This document shows, piece by piece, positions 1 to 7,963 of a stretch of 64,000 nt of DNA. A program made the position numbers and the translations under genes. The DNA comes from Microbacterium salsuginis (GTDB taxonomy: Bacteria > Actinomycetota > Actinomycetes > Actinomycetales > Microbacteriaceae): contig NZ_JABACI010000006.1 in NCBI RefSeq assembly GCF_012524205.1, positions 124,001 to 188,000 of the forward strand, in the 5' to 3' direction. Position 1 is the stretch's first letter. Each line of letters starts with the position of its first letter. The notes below the pieces were generated by a model. It made no database searches and was not told the origin of the DNA. It saw nothing but the letters and a program-made list of their open reading frames with translations.

Positions 1-1336
1 TCGGGCCGACGATGAGCAGCGCCTGGAGGGTGTGGATGACGCCCTCCATCGTGAGCCAGAAGTGCGTCGCGATGATGTCGGAGGATGCCGCAGCCCACAT
101 GACCGCGTACACGGTGACGCCGGCGGCGCCGATCGCGGTGCGCGTCGCGGCGTTGCGCGGGCGCTGGGCGATGTGGTGCTCGCGCTTGTCACCGGTGACC
201 CACGCCTCGATGAAGGGGTAGATCAGCACGAGGACGAGGAACACGCCGATCACGCCGAGCGGCACGAGGATGTTGAACGACCACGTGCGGTCCAGGAAGA
301 CGAACTCCCAGCCCGGCGGGATGAGGCGGAGCATGCCGTCGGCGAAGCCGATGTACCAGTCAGGCTGCGTACCGGCCGACACCGGCGACGGGTCGTAGGG
401 GCCGTAGTTCCAGATCGGGTTGATCGTGAACAGCGATGCGATCAGCACGATCACACCGAACGTGATGAAGAGGAACCCGCCCATCTTGGACATGTAGACC
501 GGCATCATCGGGTAGCCCACGACGTTGCTGTTCGAGCGCGCCGGTCCCGCGAACTGCGTGTGCTTGTTGATGACCATGAGCATCAGGTGCAGTACGAGCA
601 GCGCCACGAGGATGGCCGGCAGCAGCAGGATGTGCAGCGTGTACAGGCGTCCTACGATCGCGGTGCCCGGGAACTCGCCGCCGAACAGCAGGAACGAGGT
701 CCATGTGCCGATCAGCGGGATGCCCTTGACCATGCCGTCGATGATGCGCAGGCCGTTGCCCGAGAGGACGTCGTCGGGCAGCGAGTAGCCGGTGAATCCC
801 TCGGCCATCGCCAGGATGAACAGGATGAAGCCGATCACCCAGTTGAGCTCGCGAGGCTTGCGGAACGCACCGGTGAAGAAGATGCGGAGCATGTGCACGC
901 CGATGCCGGCGACGAACACGAGCGCGGCCCAGTGGTGGATCTGACGGACCAGAAGGCCACCGCGGATGTCGAACGAGATCTCGAGGGTCGAGGCCATCGC
1001 GGCGGACATCTCGATGCCGCGCATCGGGAGGAAGGCGCCGGTGTAGTGGGTCTCGACCATCGACGCCTGGAAGAAGAACGTCAGGAACGTGCCCGACAGG
1101 AGCACGACGACGAAGCTCCACAGGGCGATCTCGCCCAGCATGAACGACCAGTGGTCGGGGAAGATCTTGCGGCCGAGCTCCTTGACGAAGCCCGAGAGGC
1201 TCGTGCGCTCGTCGATGTAGTTGGCGGTGGCGCCGATGAAGCGGCCGCCGAGCGGCTTGTCACGTGCCGGGAGCGGCCCGTCGGAGACGGCCGGCTCCCG
1301 AGTGACGTTCTCGGTGGGGTGAGTGGCGGTACTCAA
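1..1336 (-). CDS. qcrB: Cytochrome bc1 complex cytochrome b subunit QcrB (partial, C-terminus outside window)
   Basis: Membrane subunit of the quinol:cytochrome c reductase that oxidises menaquinol and passes electrons through its b haems. About 445 codons are present; actinobacterial QcrB is usually around 540 residues, so roughly 100 C-terminal residues lie beyond the left edge. The translation shows the long transmembrane helices with paired histidines (for example GVHMLRIFFTGAF) and a PDWY quinol-site motif in QPDWYIGFADG. The start is a TTG at 1336 that overlaps the end of the Rieske gene; no ATG or GTG fits better, and the overlap implies translational coupling. It is the last gene of the ctaE-qcrC-qcrA-qcrB operon, which builds the bc1-aa3 supercomplex. 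Identification is secure; the exact start is inferred. Confidence 0.95.
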   Translation of the reverse strand, partial: MSTATHPTENVTREPAVSDGPLPARDKPLGGRFIGATANYIDERTSLSGFVKELGRKIFPDHWSFMLGEIALWSFVVVLLSGTFLTFFFQASMVETHYTGAFLPMRGIEMSAAMASTLEISFDIRGGLLVRQIHHWAALVFVAGIGVHMLRIFFTGAFRKPRELNWVIGFILFILAMAEGFTGYSLPDDVLSGNGLRIIDGMVKGIPLIGTWTSFLLFGGEFPGTAIVGRLYTLHILLLPAILVALLVLHLMLMVINKHTQFAGPARSNSNVVGYPMMPVYMSKMGGFLFITFGVIVLIASLFTINPIWNYGPYDPSPVSAGTQPDWYIGFADGMLRLIPPGWEFVFLDRTWSFNILVPLGVIGVFLVLVLIYPFIEAWVTGDKREHHIAQRPRNAATRTAIGAAGVTVYAVMWAAASSDIIATHFWLTMEGVIHTLQALLIVGP

Positions 1337-2412
1337 TGACGCTCCCAGAAGCTCGGGCCGACGGGTTCGGTGAAGTCGCTGCGCGCGACGAGGTACCCCT
1401 CATCATCGACGGTGATGGGCAGCTGCGGCAGCGGACGGGCGGCAGGTCCGAAGATGACCTTCGCGTGGTCGGTCACATCGAACTGCGACTGGTGGCAGGG
1501 GCACAGCAGGTGGTGCGTCTGCTGCTCGTAGAGAGCGACCGGGCAGCCGACATGCGTGCACACCTTGGAGTACGCGACGATGCCGTTGTACGACCACTCC
1601 TTGCGCTCCTCCGACTCGGTGAGCTGCTCCGGGAGCAGGCGCACCAGGAGGACGATGGCCTTGGCCTTCTCTTCCAGGTAGCCGTCGTGGTGCGAGAGGG
1701 CCGCAAGCTCCTCGGGGATGACGTGCACGGCCGAGCCGAGGGTCAGGTCGGCGGCGCGGATGGGCTCGCCGCTCGGGTCATGCGCCAGGCGCATGCCCTC
1801 CTTCCACATCGTGTGCTCGAGGAGCGCGACCGGGTCTCCGGCGTTGGGGTGCTCGGGCGAGCTGAACGGCGCCAGGCCGCGGAACAGCACGATGCCCGGG
1901 GCGATCGAGGCGACCAGCGCCGCGATCATCGAGTTGCGGATCAGCACGCGGCGGCCGAAGCCGGACTCGGCGTCGGCATCGGCGAAGGCCTTGATCGCGG
2001 CCTCGCGCGTCGAGTCGCGCCCGCGCGTCGCGTGACGGGGCTCGATGAACTCCTTGTCGGAGACGATCGCCTTGGACCAGTGGATCGCGGCGATGCCGAT
2101 CGCGAGCAGCGCAAGGGCGATGCCCAGGCCGATGAAGAGGTTGTTGTGGCGGATGTCGATGATCCGGCCGCTCTCGATCGGGAACAGCATGTACGCCGCG
2201 ATGGCCCAGATGCTGCCGGCGATCGACAGGTAGAAGAGGGTGTAGACGGTGCGGACCGCGCGCTTCATGGCGGCGGGGTCCTTGTCGGTCATCCGCTCGC
2301 GGTGCGGCGGGAGCTCCGGGTTGCGCACCGGGTCGTTCACCGCGACGGCGAGCCCGGGGGAGGGCTTCCAAGAAGCCCTCTCGTGCTCGAGCGGGTCGTC
2401 CTCGTGTGCCAT
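1333..2412 (-). CDS. qcrA: Rieske iron-sulfur subunit of cytochrome bc1 complex, QcrA
   Basis: Rieske 2Fe-2S subunit that takes electrons from quinol at the Qo site. The 359-residue protein has a charged N-terminus, three predicted membrane helices (first near residues 55-75) and a C-terminal Rieske fold with the cluster ligands CTHVGC and CPCHQS around residues 284-310. Three helices rather than one is the actinobacterial form. The start ATG at 2412 is chosen because GAGGAG sits five bases upstream; the open frame continues further upstream but only as a shadow of qcrC. The stop overlaps the TTG start of qcrB. Confidence 0.96.
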   Translation of the reverse strand: MAHEDDPLEHERASWKPSPGLAVAVNDPVRNPELPPHRERMTDKDPAAMKRAVRTVYTLFYLSIAGSIWAIAAYMLFPIESGRIIDIRHNNLFIGLGIALALLAIGIAAIHWSKAIVSDKEFIEPRHATRGRDSTREAAIKAFADADAESGFGRRVLIRNSMIAALVASIAPGIVLFRGLAPFSSPEHPNAGDPVALLEHTMWKEGMRLAHDPSGEPIRAADLTLGSAVHVIPEELAALSHHDGYLEEKAKAIVLLVRLLPEQLTESEERKEWSYNGIVAYSKVCTHVGCPVALYEQQTHHLLCPCHQSQFDVTDHAKVIFGPAARPLPQLPITVDDEGYLVARSDFTEPVGPSFWERH

Positions 2413-2447
2413 GCTGCTCCTCGTCAGTGTTGCGTGTTCGTTCGTGA

Positions 2448-3251
2448 TCAGTTGGACTTCGCCGTGATCCACACGGTCAGTGCGATCAGCGAACCGATCC
2501 CGAAGATCCAGATGAAGAGGCCCTCGGACACGGGGCCCAGCGAGCCGAGCGAGAACCCACCCGCCGATTGGTTGTCCTGCAGGTAGAGCAGGTAGGTGAT
2601 GACGTCGCGCTTCTCTTCGGTCGTCAGCGTCATGTCGTTGAAGACCGGCATGTTCTGGGGACCCGTGACCATCGCCGCGTACATGTTGAGCGGGGTGGTC
2701 TCGTGAAGCGCCGGGGCGTACTTGCCCTCGGTCAGCGCACCGCCGGCGCCGGCGACGTTGTGGCACATCGCGCAGTTGATGCGGAACAGCTCGCCGCCCT
2801 CGGCCGCGCTGCCCTCGCCGTCCAGGACTTCCTCATCGGGGAAGCTGGGACCGGGGGCGATGGACTGGATGTACTCGCCGATCGCGGCGATCTGCTCATC
2901 GGTGAACTGGACGGGCTTCTGCGGCGCCTGCGGACCCTGCATCTGCAGGGGCATGCGGCCGGTGCTCATCTGGAAGTGGACGGCGAGTTCGCCGACGCCG
3001 TAGAGGGAGGGGCCGTCGTCCGTGCCCTGGACGTCGAGTCCGTGGCAGGTCGCGCAGTTCGCCTGGAACAGGCGCTCACCGTCCTCGACAGTGAGCGCCG
3101 AGTCGACGCTCGTCTCGGGCGTGGTGGCCGCCATCGCGGCGGAGGCACCGGCGTAGACGCCGCCGGTGATCAGCAGCCCGAGGCCGATGAGCGCGGCGGT
3201 GGCCCAGGGGCTCCGGCGTCCTTTCGAGCGGCGCGTGGTCTCTCGTGCCAT
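2448..3251 (-). CDS. qcrC: Di-haem cytochrome c subunit QcrC of the bc1 complex
   Basis: Di-haem c-type cytochrome that replaces cytochrome c1 in actinobacteria and delivers electrons directly to cytochrome aa3 oxidase. The 267-residue protein has an N-terminal hydrophobic anchor (about residues 17-42), two haem-attachment motifs (CATCH at 66-70, CAMCH at 160-164) and a C-terminal membrane helix (about 245-263). The duplicated haem domain and double anchor match the QcrC family. It lies 21 bases after ctaE and 35 bases before qcrA in the same operon. Confidence 0.96.
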   Translation of the reverse strand: MARETTRRSKGRRSPWATAALIGLGLLITGGVYAGASAAMAATTPETSVDSALTVEDGERLFQANCATCHGLDVQGTDDGPSLYGVGELAVHFQMSTGRMPLQMQGPQAPQKPVQFTDEQIAAIGEYIQSIAPGPSFPDEEVLDGEGSAAEGGELFRINCAMCHNVAGAGGALTEGKYAPALHETTPLNMYAAMVTGPQNMPVFNDMTLTTEEKRDVITYLLYLQDNQSAGGFSLGSLGPVSEGLFIWIFGIGSLIALTVWITAKSN

Positions 3252-3272
3252 GTCGGTGAATCAGCTCCGCTC

Positions 3273-3908
3273 TTACTTCAGGAAATAGATGACGGCGAAC
3301 AGGGCGATCCAGACGACGTCGACGAAGTGCCAGTAGTACGACACCACGATCGAGGACGTCATCTCCTTGCGCCCGAAGTTCTTGACGGCGTACGCGCGTC
3401 CGATCACCAGCAGGAAGGCGATGAGGCCGCCGGTGACGTGCAGGGCGTGGAAGCCGGTCGTCAGGTAGAACGCCGATGCGTACGCGTTGGCGCTGATGGG
3501 GAGGCCCTCGGCGACCAGCTGCGCGTACTCCCACACCTGGCCCGACACGAAGATGGCGCCCAGCGCGAAGGTCAGCCAGAACCACTCGACCATGCCCCAG
3601 CGCTGCCAGAACGAGTTCGACTTCACCGTGTAGGGCTGGAACCGCTCGGCCGCGAACACGCCCATCTGGCACGTGACCGACGAGAGCACCAGGATGATGG
3701 TGTTCACGAGGGCGTACGGGACGTTCAGCAGCTGCGTGCTCTCGGCCCACAGATCGGGCGAGGTGCTGCGGAGGGTGAAGTAGATCGCGAAGAGGCCCGC
3801 GAAGAACATCACCTCGCTGCCGAGCCACACGATGGTGCCGACAGCGACCGGATCCGGCCGCTTGACGGACCGCATGGCCTGGGAGTAGGTCGCTGTGGAG
3901 GTCGTCAC
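3273..3908 (-). CDS. ctaE: Cytochrome c oxidase subunit III (aa3-type), CtaE
   Basis: Subunit III of the aa3 oxidase, a multi-helix membrane protein that stabilises the oxygen-reducing core. The translation shows several membrane helices and conserved subunit III sequence such as FHALHVTGGLIAF and HFVDVVWIALF. A start at ATG 3917 is possible, but that ATG lies inside a CATAAT -10 box (3916-3921); GTG 3908 sits seven bases after the box, the leaderless arrangement common in this window, so I use it (211 residues). First gene of the operon with qcrCAB and divergent from trpD; ctaC, ctaD and ctaF are not in this window. Confidence 0.93.
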   Translation of the reverse strand: MTTSTATYSQAMRSVKRPDPVAVGTIVWLGSEVMFFAGLFAIYFTLRSTSPDLWAESTQLLNVPYALVNTIILVLSSVTCQMGVFAAERFQPYTVKSNSFWQRWGMVEWFWLTFALGAIFVSGQVWEYAQLVAEGLPISANAYASAFYLTTGFHALHVTGGLIAFLLVIGRAYAVKNFGRKEMTSSIVVSYYWHFVDVVWIALFAVIYFLK

Positions 3909-3915
3909 ACACCCC

Positions 3916-3921
3916 ATTATG
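3916..3921 (-). promoter_or_regulatory. Candidate -10 box (CATAAT) for ctaE-qcrCAB
   Basis: CATAAT on the minus strand, seven bases before GTG 3908. It overlaps the alternative ATG start of ctaE, which argues that the GTG is the real start of a leaderless transcript. No convincing -35 element is visible. Confidence 0.5.
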
Positions 3922-3934
3922 GCCGATGCGACGC

Positions 3935-3992
3935 CGCGATTTTCGCATCGCGGGGCACTATTTGCCCCCTACCGAACTTAGGGCGTCCTAAG
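3935..3992. repeat. Three adjacent inverted repeats between ctaE and trpD
   Basis: The divergent intergenic region holds three consecutive perfect inverted repeats: CGCGAT/ATCGCG (3935-3940 and 3947-3952), GGGGCA/TGCCCC (3952-3957 and 3963-3968) and CTTAGG/CCTAAG (3977-3982 and 3987-3992). They lie 15-75 bases upstream of the ctaE -10 box, where a regulator of the respiratory operon would bind. Their regulator is unknown. Confidence 0.6.
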
Positions 3993-4089
3993 AGAACACC
4001 GCGAGTCGGCCGTGAACGTGCGGTGAACACGCCGGTTCGGCTCGGATGGGACGCGGTGTCACGAACGCATTGCGATCTCGCGCCCCCGC

Positions 4090-4095
4090 TAGGCT
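4090..4095 (+). promoter_or_regulatory. Candidate -10 box (TAGGCT) for trpD
   Basis: TAGGCT ends eight bases before the trpD ATG and there is no Shine-Dalgarno sequence between, so trpD mRNA is probably leaderless. Confidence 0.5.
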
Positions 4096-4103
4096 TCTCG
4101 GTT

Positions 4104-5165
4104 ATGGCGGAGCTCTACACCTGGCCCGGGATCCTGACCGCGCTGCTCGAGAGGCGCGACCTGAGCGTGTCGGAGTCGACGTGGGCGATGCGCCAGATCA
4201 TGTCGGGCGCCGCGACGCCGTCGCAGCTGTCGGGGTTCCTGCTCGCGCTGCGGGCGAAGGGGGAGACCGTCGACGAGATCGTCGGCTTCCGCGACGCGAT
4301 CCTCGAGGCGGCGCTGCCGCTGCCCGTGGATGCGGCGGTGCTCGACATCGTCGGCACCGGCGGCGACCGCTTCGGCACGGTGAACGTCTCGACGATGGCG
4401 GCGCTGGTGGCCGCGGCATCCGGTGTCCCCGTGGTCAAGCACGGCAACAGGGCGGCGAGCTCCGCGTCCGGTTCGTCGGATGTGCTCGGCGCACTCGGAG
4501 TCGACCTCACGCTCTCGCCCGAGGCCGTGGCCGAGACGCTCTCGCGAGCGGGGATCACGTTCGCGTTCGCCACCGCGTTCCACCCCGGGTTCCGGCACGC
4601 CGGCCCGTCGCGCAGCGAGCTGGGTGTGCCGACCGTGTTCAACTTCCTGGGGCCGCTCTGCAATCCCGCGCGCGCCGAGGCCAACGCGGTGGGCGTCGCG
4701 CACCTGGACCGCGTGCCCCTGATCACGGGCGTCTTCCGCACGCGGGGCGCGACCGCCCTGGTGTTCCGCGGCGACGACGGACTGGACGAGCTGACGACGA
4801 CCGGGCACAGCCGGCTATGGGAGGTCAGCCGCGGCGACGTGCACGAGCATGACCTCGATCCGCGCGACCTCGGTATCCCGCTCGCCGAGATCGACGACCT
4901 GCTGGGCGGCGACCCGGCGCACAATGCGGCCGTCGTCCGGCGGGTGCTGCAGGGCGAGCGGGGGGCGGTCCGCGACATCGTGCTGCTCAACGCCGCCGCC
5001 GGGATCGTCGCCTACCGGCTGTTCCGTGACGCGACCGAGGTGCAGCGGCCGATCCTCGAGCGGCTGGCCGAGGCGCAGGGTGAGGCCGCGGCCGCCATCG
5101 ACGGCGGCGCCGCGGCGGCGACACTCGACCGCTGGGTCGAGACCACGCGCGAACTCGCCCGCTGA
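4104..5165 (+). CDS. trpD: Anthranilate phosphoribosyltransferase TrpD
   Basis: Transfers phosphoribose from PRPP to anthranilate in tryptophan synthesis. The 353-residue protein carries the family motifs in order: GTGGD at 84-88 and NVST at 94-97 (PRPP and metal site), KHGN at 112-115 (anthranilate and PRPP contacts), and the later NFLGPLCNP segment. Length is normal for the family. The start is ATG 4104; the open frame extends more than 1 kb upstream, but that stretch crosses the antisense of ctaE and qcrC and is not coding. No other trp gene adjoins it. Confidence 0.95.
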   Translation: MAELYTWPGILTALLERRDLSVSESTWAMRQIMSGAATPSQLSGFLLALRAKGETVDEIVGFRDAILEAALPLPVDAAVLDIVGTGGDRFGTVNVSTMAALVAAASGVPVVKHGNRAASSASGSSDVLGALGVDLTLSPEAVAETLSRAGITFAFATAFHPGFRHAGPSRSELGVPTVFNFLGPLCNPARAEANAVGVAHLDRVPLITGVFRTRGATALVFRGDDGLDELTTTGHSRLWEVSRGDVHEHDLDPRDLGIPLAEIDDLLGGDPAHNAAVVRRVLQGERGAVRDIVLLNAAAGIVAYRLFRDATEVQRPILERLAEAQGEAAAAIDGGAAAATLDRWVETTRELAR

Positions 5166-5212
5166 GGACGACGCGCATCACGACGGTCTTCCACCCGGTC
5201 GCCGGCTCCCGC

Positions 5213-5218
5213 TAGCGT
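5213..5218 (+). promoter_or_regulatory. Candidate -10 box (TAGCGT) upstream of 5252 gene
   Basis: TAGCGT lies 33 bases upstream of the ATG, giving a short leader that contains an AGGAGG ribosome-binding site at 5241-5246. A leadered contrast to the leaderless promoters elsewhere. Confidence 0.45.
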
Positions 5219-5251
5219 GTGGCGGGGGACAGCCACCGTCAGGAGGACGTG

Positions 5252-5743
5252 ATGACCGATCAGACCGCCGCCGCCGTGGAAGGATCCGTCGAGCCGCCCG
5301 CACGCTCGCTCGGTGGAGTGAAGGTCGTCGGGATCCTCGGGATCCTCGCGGGCGTCGTGCTGATCGTCGTCGGCATCGTGGTGTGGATCATGGTGTCCAC
5401 GCAGCTGCAGGCCGAGCGCATCGCGATCCCGGACGACGCGATGGCGTTCCAGGGGCAGACCGTTGCGGGGCCGTTCACTGCGTTCGTGCAGGCCGACATC
5501 ATCCAGCACCACGCGCTGGAGGCGTCCGAGGGCAAGACGTACGCCGAGCTGCCCCAGGACGACCCGCTGCGCGCCACCATGATGAACGCCTCGTTCCTGC
5601 GTGCGTCGCTGTTCACCTCGGTGGTCTCGTTCGGCGTCGCCGCCTTCGCCATCGGAATCGGCATCCTGTCCATCATGTTCGGCTGGGCGCTGCACCGGCT
5701 GGCCGGTGCGCCGGTCGTCGTGAAGTCGGCGCGAGTCGCCTGA
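5252..5743 (+). CDS. Two-helix membrane protein of unknown function
   Basis: A 163-residue protein with two hydrophobic segments (about residues 25-48 and 115-140) separated by an extracytoplasmic-looking polar loop. The start is ATG 5252, with AGGAGG five bases upstream; a GTG at 5219 is open but has no ribosome-binding site and lies at the promoter. I do not recognise a catalytic motif. I recall similar actinobacterial proteins being auto-labelled 'aromatic ring-opening dioxygenase LigA', which nothing in this sequence supports. It is followed 30 bases later by the PHP gene in the same direction. Confidence 0.8.
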   Translation: MTDQTAAAVEGSVEPPARSLGGVKVVGILGILAGVVLIVVGIVVWIMVSTQLQAERIAIPDDAMAFQGQTVAGPFTAFVQADIIQHHALEASEGKTYAELPQDDPLRATMMNASFLRASLFTSVVSFGVAAFAIGIGILSIMFGWALHRLAGAPVVVKSARVA

Positions 5744-5773
5744 CGTGACGCGCACGACCGAGCCGGAGGGCGA

Positions 5774-6775
5774 GTGAATCCTCACGACGCGCTCAGCGAG
5801 ATCGCGACGCTGCTCGAGCGCGAGCGGTCGTCGCGGTACAAGTCCAAGGCTTTCCGTGCGGCGGCCGACGCCATCGCGGGCCTGAGCGATGCCGAGCTGC
5901 GGGATTCGGCCTCGCTGCGCCGCCGCAAGGGCGTGGGCGACTCGACCTTCGCCGTGATCCAGGAGGCGCTGGCCGGGGGCGTGCCGGCGTACCTCGCCGA
6001 TCTGCGCGAGCGCGCGGGCGTTCAGCGGGCGTCCACGCTGCGAGGGCTGCTGCGCGGCGACCTGCACTCGCACAGCGACTGGTCGGACGGCCTCACGTCG
6101 ATCGACCTGATGGTCGACGCGGCACGTGCGCTCGGGCACGGGTATCTGGCGCTCACCGACCACTCGCCTCGACTGCGGGTAGCGAACGGGCTCTCTCCGG
6201 AGCGGCTGCGCGCACAGCTCGAGGTGATCCGCGGCATGAGCGGCGACGGCTTCACTCTGCTCTCGGGCATCGAGGTCGACATCCTCGACGACGGCACGCT
6301 CGATCAGGAGCCGGAGCTACTGGACGAGCTGGATGTCGTCGTCGCCTCGGCGCACTCGAAGCTGCGCATGGAGCGCGGGCCGATGACCCGCCGGCTCGTC
6401 GCGGCGGCGTCGAACCCGCGCGTGGACGTGCTCGGCCATGTGACCGGACGCCTCGTGGAGGGGTCCCGCGGCACCAGGCCGCCCTCCACGTTCGACGCGC
6501 GGCCGGTGTTCGAGGCGTGCGTCGAGAACGGCGTGGCGGTCGAGATCAACTCGCGACCCGAGCGCCAGGATCCCCCCGATGAACTCATGGCGCTCGCTCT
6601 CGAGATCGGCTGCCTCTTCTCCATCGATTCCGACGCCCATGCGCCGGGGCAGCTGTCGCTGCTCGACTACGGCGCCGAGCGGGCGGAGCGGATCGGCGTT
6701 CCGCCCGAACGCATCGTCACGACCTGGGAGGTGGAGCGGCTCCGAGCCTGGACCGGGCGGTCGCGCGGCGCGTAG
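5774..6775 (+). CDS. PHP-domain metal-dependent phosphoesterase with N-terminal helix-hairpin-helix region
   Basis: A 333-residue protein. The N-terminal 85 residues resemble the helix-hairpin-helix region of PolX-type proteins (KGVGDSTFAVIQEAL). The C-terminal PHP domain starts near residue 96 with the metal ligands HSHSDWSDG, followed by LTDHSP, GIEVDI, an ASAHSK motif and a final SDAHAPG. This is the architecture of stand-alone PHP hydrolases related to the DNA polymerase X C-terminus, without the polymerase domain. Start GTG 5774 follows GGAGGG. The substrate is unknown; a phosphoesterase or histidinol-phosphatase-like activity is the family expectation. Confidence 0.85.
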   Translation: MNPHDALSEIATLLERERSSRYKSKAFRAAADAIAGLSDAELRDSASLRRRKGVGDSTFAVIQEALAGGVPAYLADLRERAGVQRASTLRGLLRGDLHSHSDWSDGLTSIDLMVDAARALGHGYLALTDHSPRLRVANGLSPERLRAQLEVIRGMSGDGFTLLSGIEVDILDDGTLDQEPELLDELDVVVASAHSKLRMERGPMTRRLVAAASNPRVDVLGHVTGRLVEGSRGTRPPSTFDARPVFEACVENGVAVEINSRPERQDPPDELMALALEIGCLFSIDSDAHAPGQLSLLDYGAERAERIGVPPERIVTTWEVERLRAWTGRSRGA

Positions 6776-6799
6776 CCGAGTCAGGGCCGGAAAGCCGTC

Positions 6800-6842
6800 G
6801 CCGCGACCCGCGGCGGGCGTCGTGCCCGGCGCGGGTCGCGGC
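6800..6842. terminator. Bidirectional terminator hairpin
   Basis: A perfect 13-bp inverted repeat, GCCGCGACCCGCG (6800-6812) and its complement (6830-6842), with a 17-base loop holding a further GGGC/GCCC pairing. It lies between the convergent PHP and SHOCT genes. No U-tract follows on either side, as is usual at this GC content. Confidence 0.8.
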
Positions 6843-6847
6843 ATCCA

Positions 6848-7153
6848 TCATCCGGTGGCGTTGGTGCGGATCACCTCCAGCCGCGCGCGGTACTCCGTCT
6901 CGTCGATGTCACCGCGGGCGAAGCGTTCGGCGAGCGTCGCCTCGGCCTGGCGGGCAGGACTCAGCCGGCCGTGCGGGCCGTACCCGTTCTCTGCCGCGCG
7001 ACGCCAGCGGCGCCCGAAGATCGCGAAGAGAACGGCGAACACGGCGATCCAGAACAGCGGGATCAACAGGAACCACCAGCCGGGCCCCCACGGGCCGGCG
7101 TAGTGGGCGGCGACCGGGGCTGCCAGCATCCCGGTGGCGAGCGTTGCAGTCAT
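6848..7153 (-). CDS. SHOCT-domain small membrane protein
   Basis: A 101-residue protein with a membrane segment rich in Trp and Phe (WWFLLIPLFWIAVFAVLFAI, about residues 23-42) and a C-terminal short SHOCT-type motif, LAERFARGDIDETEYRARL. SHOCT segments are short helical oligomerisation elements attached to varied membrane proteins. The start is ATG 7153, with an AGAGGA ribosome-binding site; longer upstream readings lack one. It follows the two-component genes on the same strand after a 138-base gap. Function unknown. Confidence 0.8.
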   Translation of the reverse strand: MTATLATGMLAAPVAAHYAGPWGPGWWFLLIPLFWIAVFAVLFAIFGRRWRRAAENGYGPHGRLSPARQAEATLAERFARGDIDETEYRARLEVIRTNATG

Positions 7154-7291
7154 GCGGGTGTCCTCTCTCGAGCCGGCCGGACCAGGACGGAACGACCGGA
7201 TGCCGTCAGTCAAGGCGAGTCGCACCGGGAGCGAATCCGCCGCGCGGAGTGACTTGGGCTGCTCCGTGCGGAGTACGAGGCCGCGCAGAGG

Positions 7292-7963
7292 TCAGGGCGA
7301 GGTATGCCAGCCCGGCGTGGCCAGCCCGGCCTCGTACGCGAGGATCACCAGCCGCACCCGGTCGCGAGCGTGCAGCTTCTGCATGATGCGCGAGACGTGC
7401 GTCTTCGCCGTCAGAGGGGACAGGTGCAGGCGCGCGCCGATCTCTTCGTTCGTGAGGCCCTCGGCCACGAGCCGCAGGACGTCCGTCTCGCGCTCCGTGA
7501 GCGCGTCCAGCGCGCGGGCATCCGCCGTCGGGCGCATGCCCGCCGCGGCGCGCTCGATGAGCCGCCTGGTGATGCCGGGCGAGAGGAGCGCGTCGCCGCC
7601 GGCGACGACCCGCACGGCGCGGATGAGGTCGGCGGGTTCGGTGTCTTTGACGAGGAACCCGCTCGCGCCGGCCAGGATGGCGCGGGTGACGTATTCGTCG
7701 AGCTCGAACGTCGTCACGATCACGACCCGCACGGCGGCGAGCGCGGGATCGGCCGTGATCTGCTCCGTCGCCCACAGGCCGTCGCCGTCGGGCATGCGGA
7801 TGTCCACCAGCGCGACGTCTGCCCTGGTGCGTCGCAGCGACGCAACCAGGTCGCGGCCGCCGGACGCTTCGGCGACGACCTCGATGTCGGGTTCCGAGTC
7901 CAGCAGCGCGCGGAATCCCGCCCGAACGAGCTGGTGGTCGTCGGCGAGCACGACCCGGATCAT
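7292..7963 (-). CDS. NarL/LuxR-family response regulator
   Basis: A 223-residue response regulator. The receiver domain has the phospho-acceptor D54 in LVDIRMPDGDG, and the C-terminal LuxR-type helix-turn-helix includes LTERETDVLRLVAEGLTNEE. Start ATG 7963 has GGGAGGG upstream and overlaps the stop codon of the adjacent kinase gene as ATGA, so the pair is translationally coupled. The gene itself looks intact, although its partner kinase carries a frameshift. Target genes are unknown; the palindrome at 9152-9177 is a candidate autoregulatory site. Confidence 0.93.
   Translation of the reverse strand: MIRVVLADDHQLVRAGFRALLDSEPDIEVVAEASGGRDLVASLRRTRADVALVDIRMPDGDGLWATEQITADPALAAVRVVIVTTFELDEYVTRAILAGASGFLVKDTEPADLIRAVRVVAGGDALLSPGITRRLIERAAAGMRPTADARALDALTERETDVLRLVAEGLTNEEIGARLHLSPLTAKTHVSRIMQKLHARDRVRLVILAYEAGLATPGWHTSP

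Noticed and set aside
32..1339. 435-residue plus-strand frame at the window start
   Set aside because: It is antisense to qcrB, whose translation shows family motifs; this frame is an Arg/Glu/Asp-rich artefact.
3977..3992. CTTAGG/CCTAAG as an iron-regulator (DtxR/IdeR) box
   Set aside because: The half-sites look similar, but the arms are only four bases apart, whereas an IdeR box is 19 bp with a longer centre. Kept as an unassigned inverted repeat.
5252..5743. Aromatic ring-opening dioxygenase (LigA) label
   Set aside because: The protein has two membrane helices and no metal-binding or dioxygenase motif, so that label is not supported.
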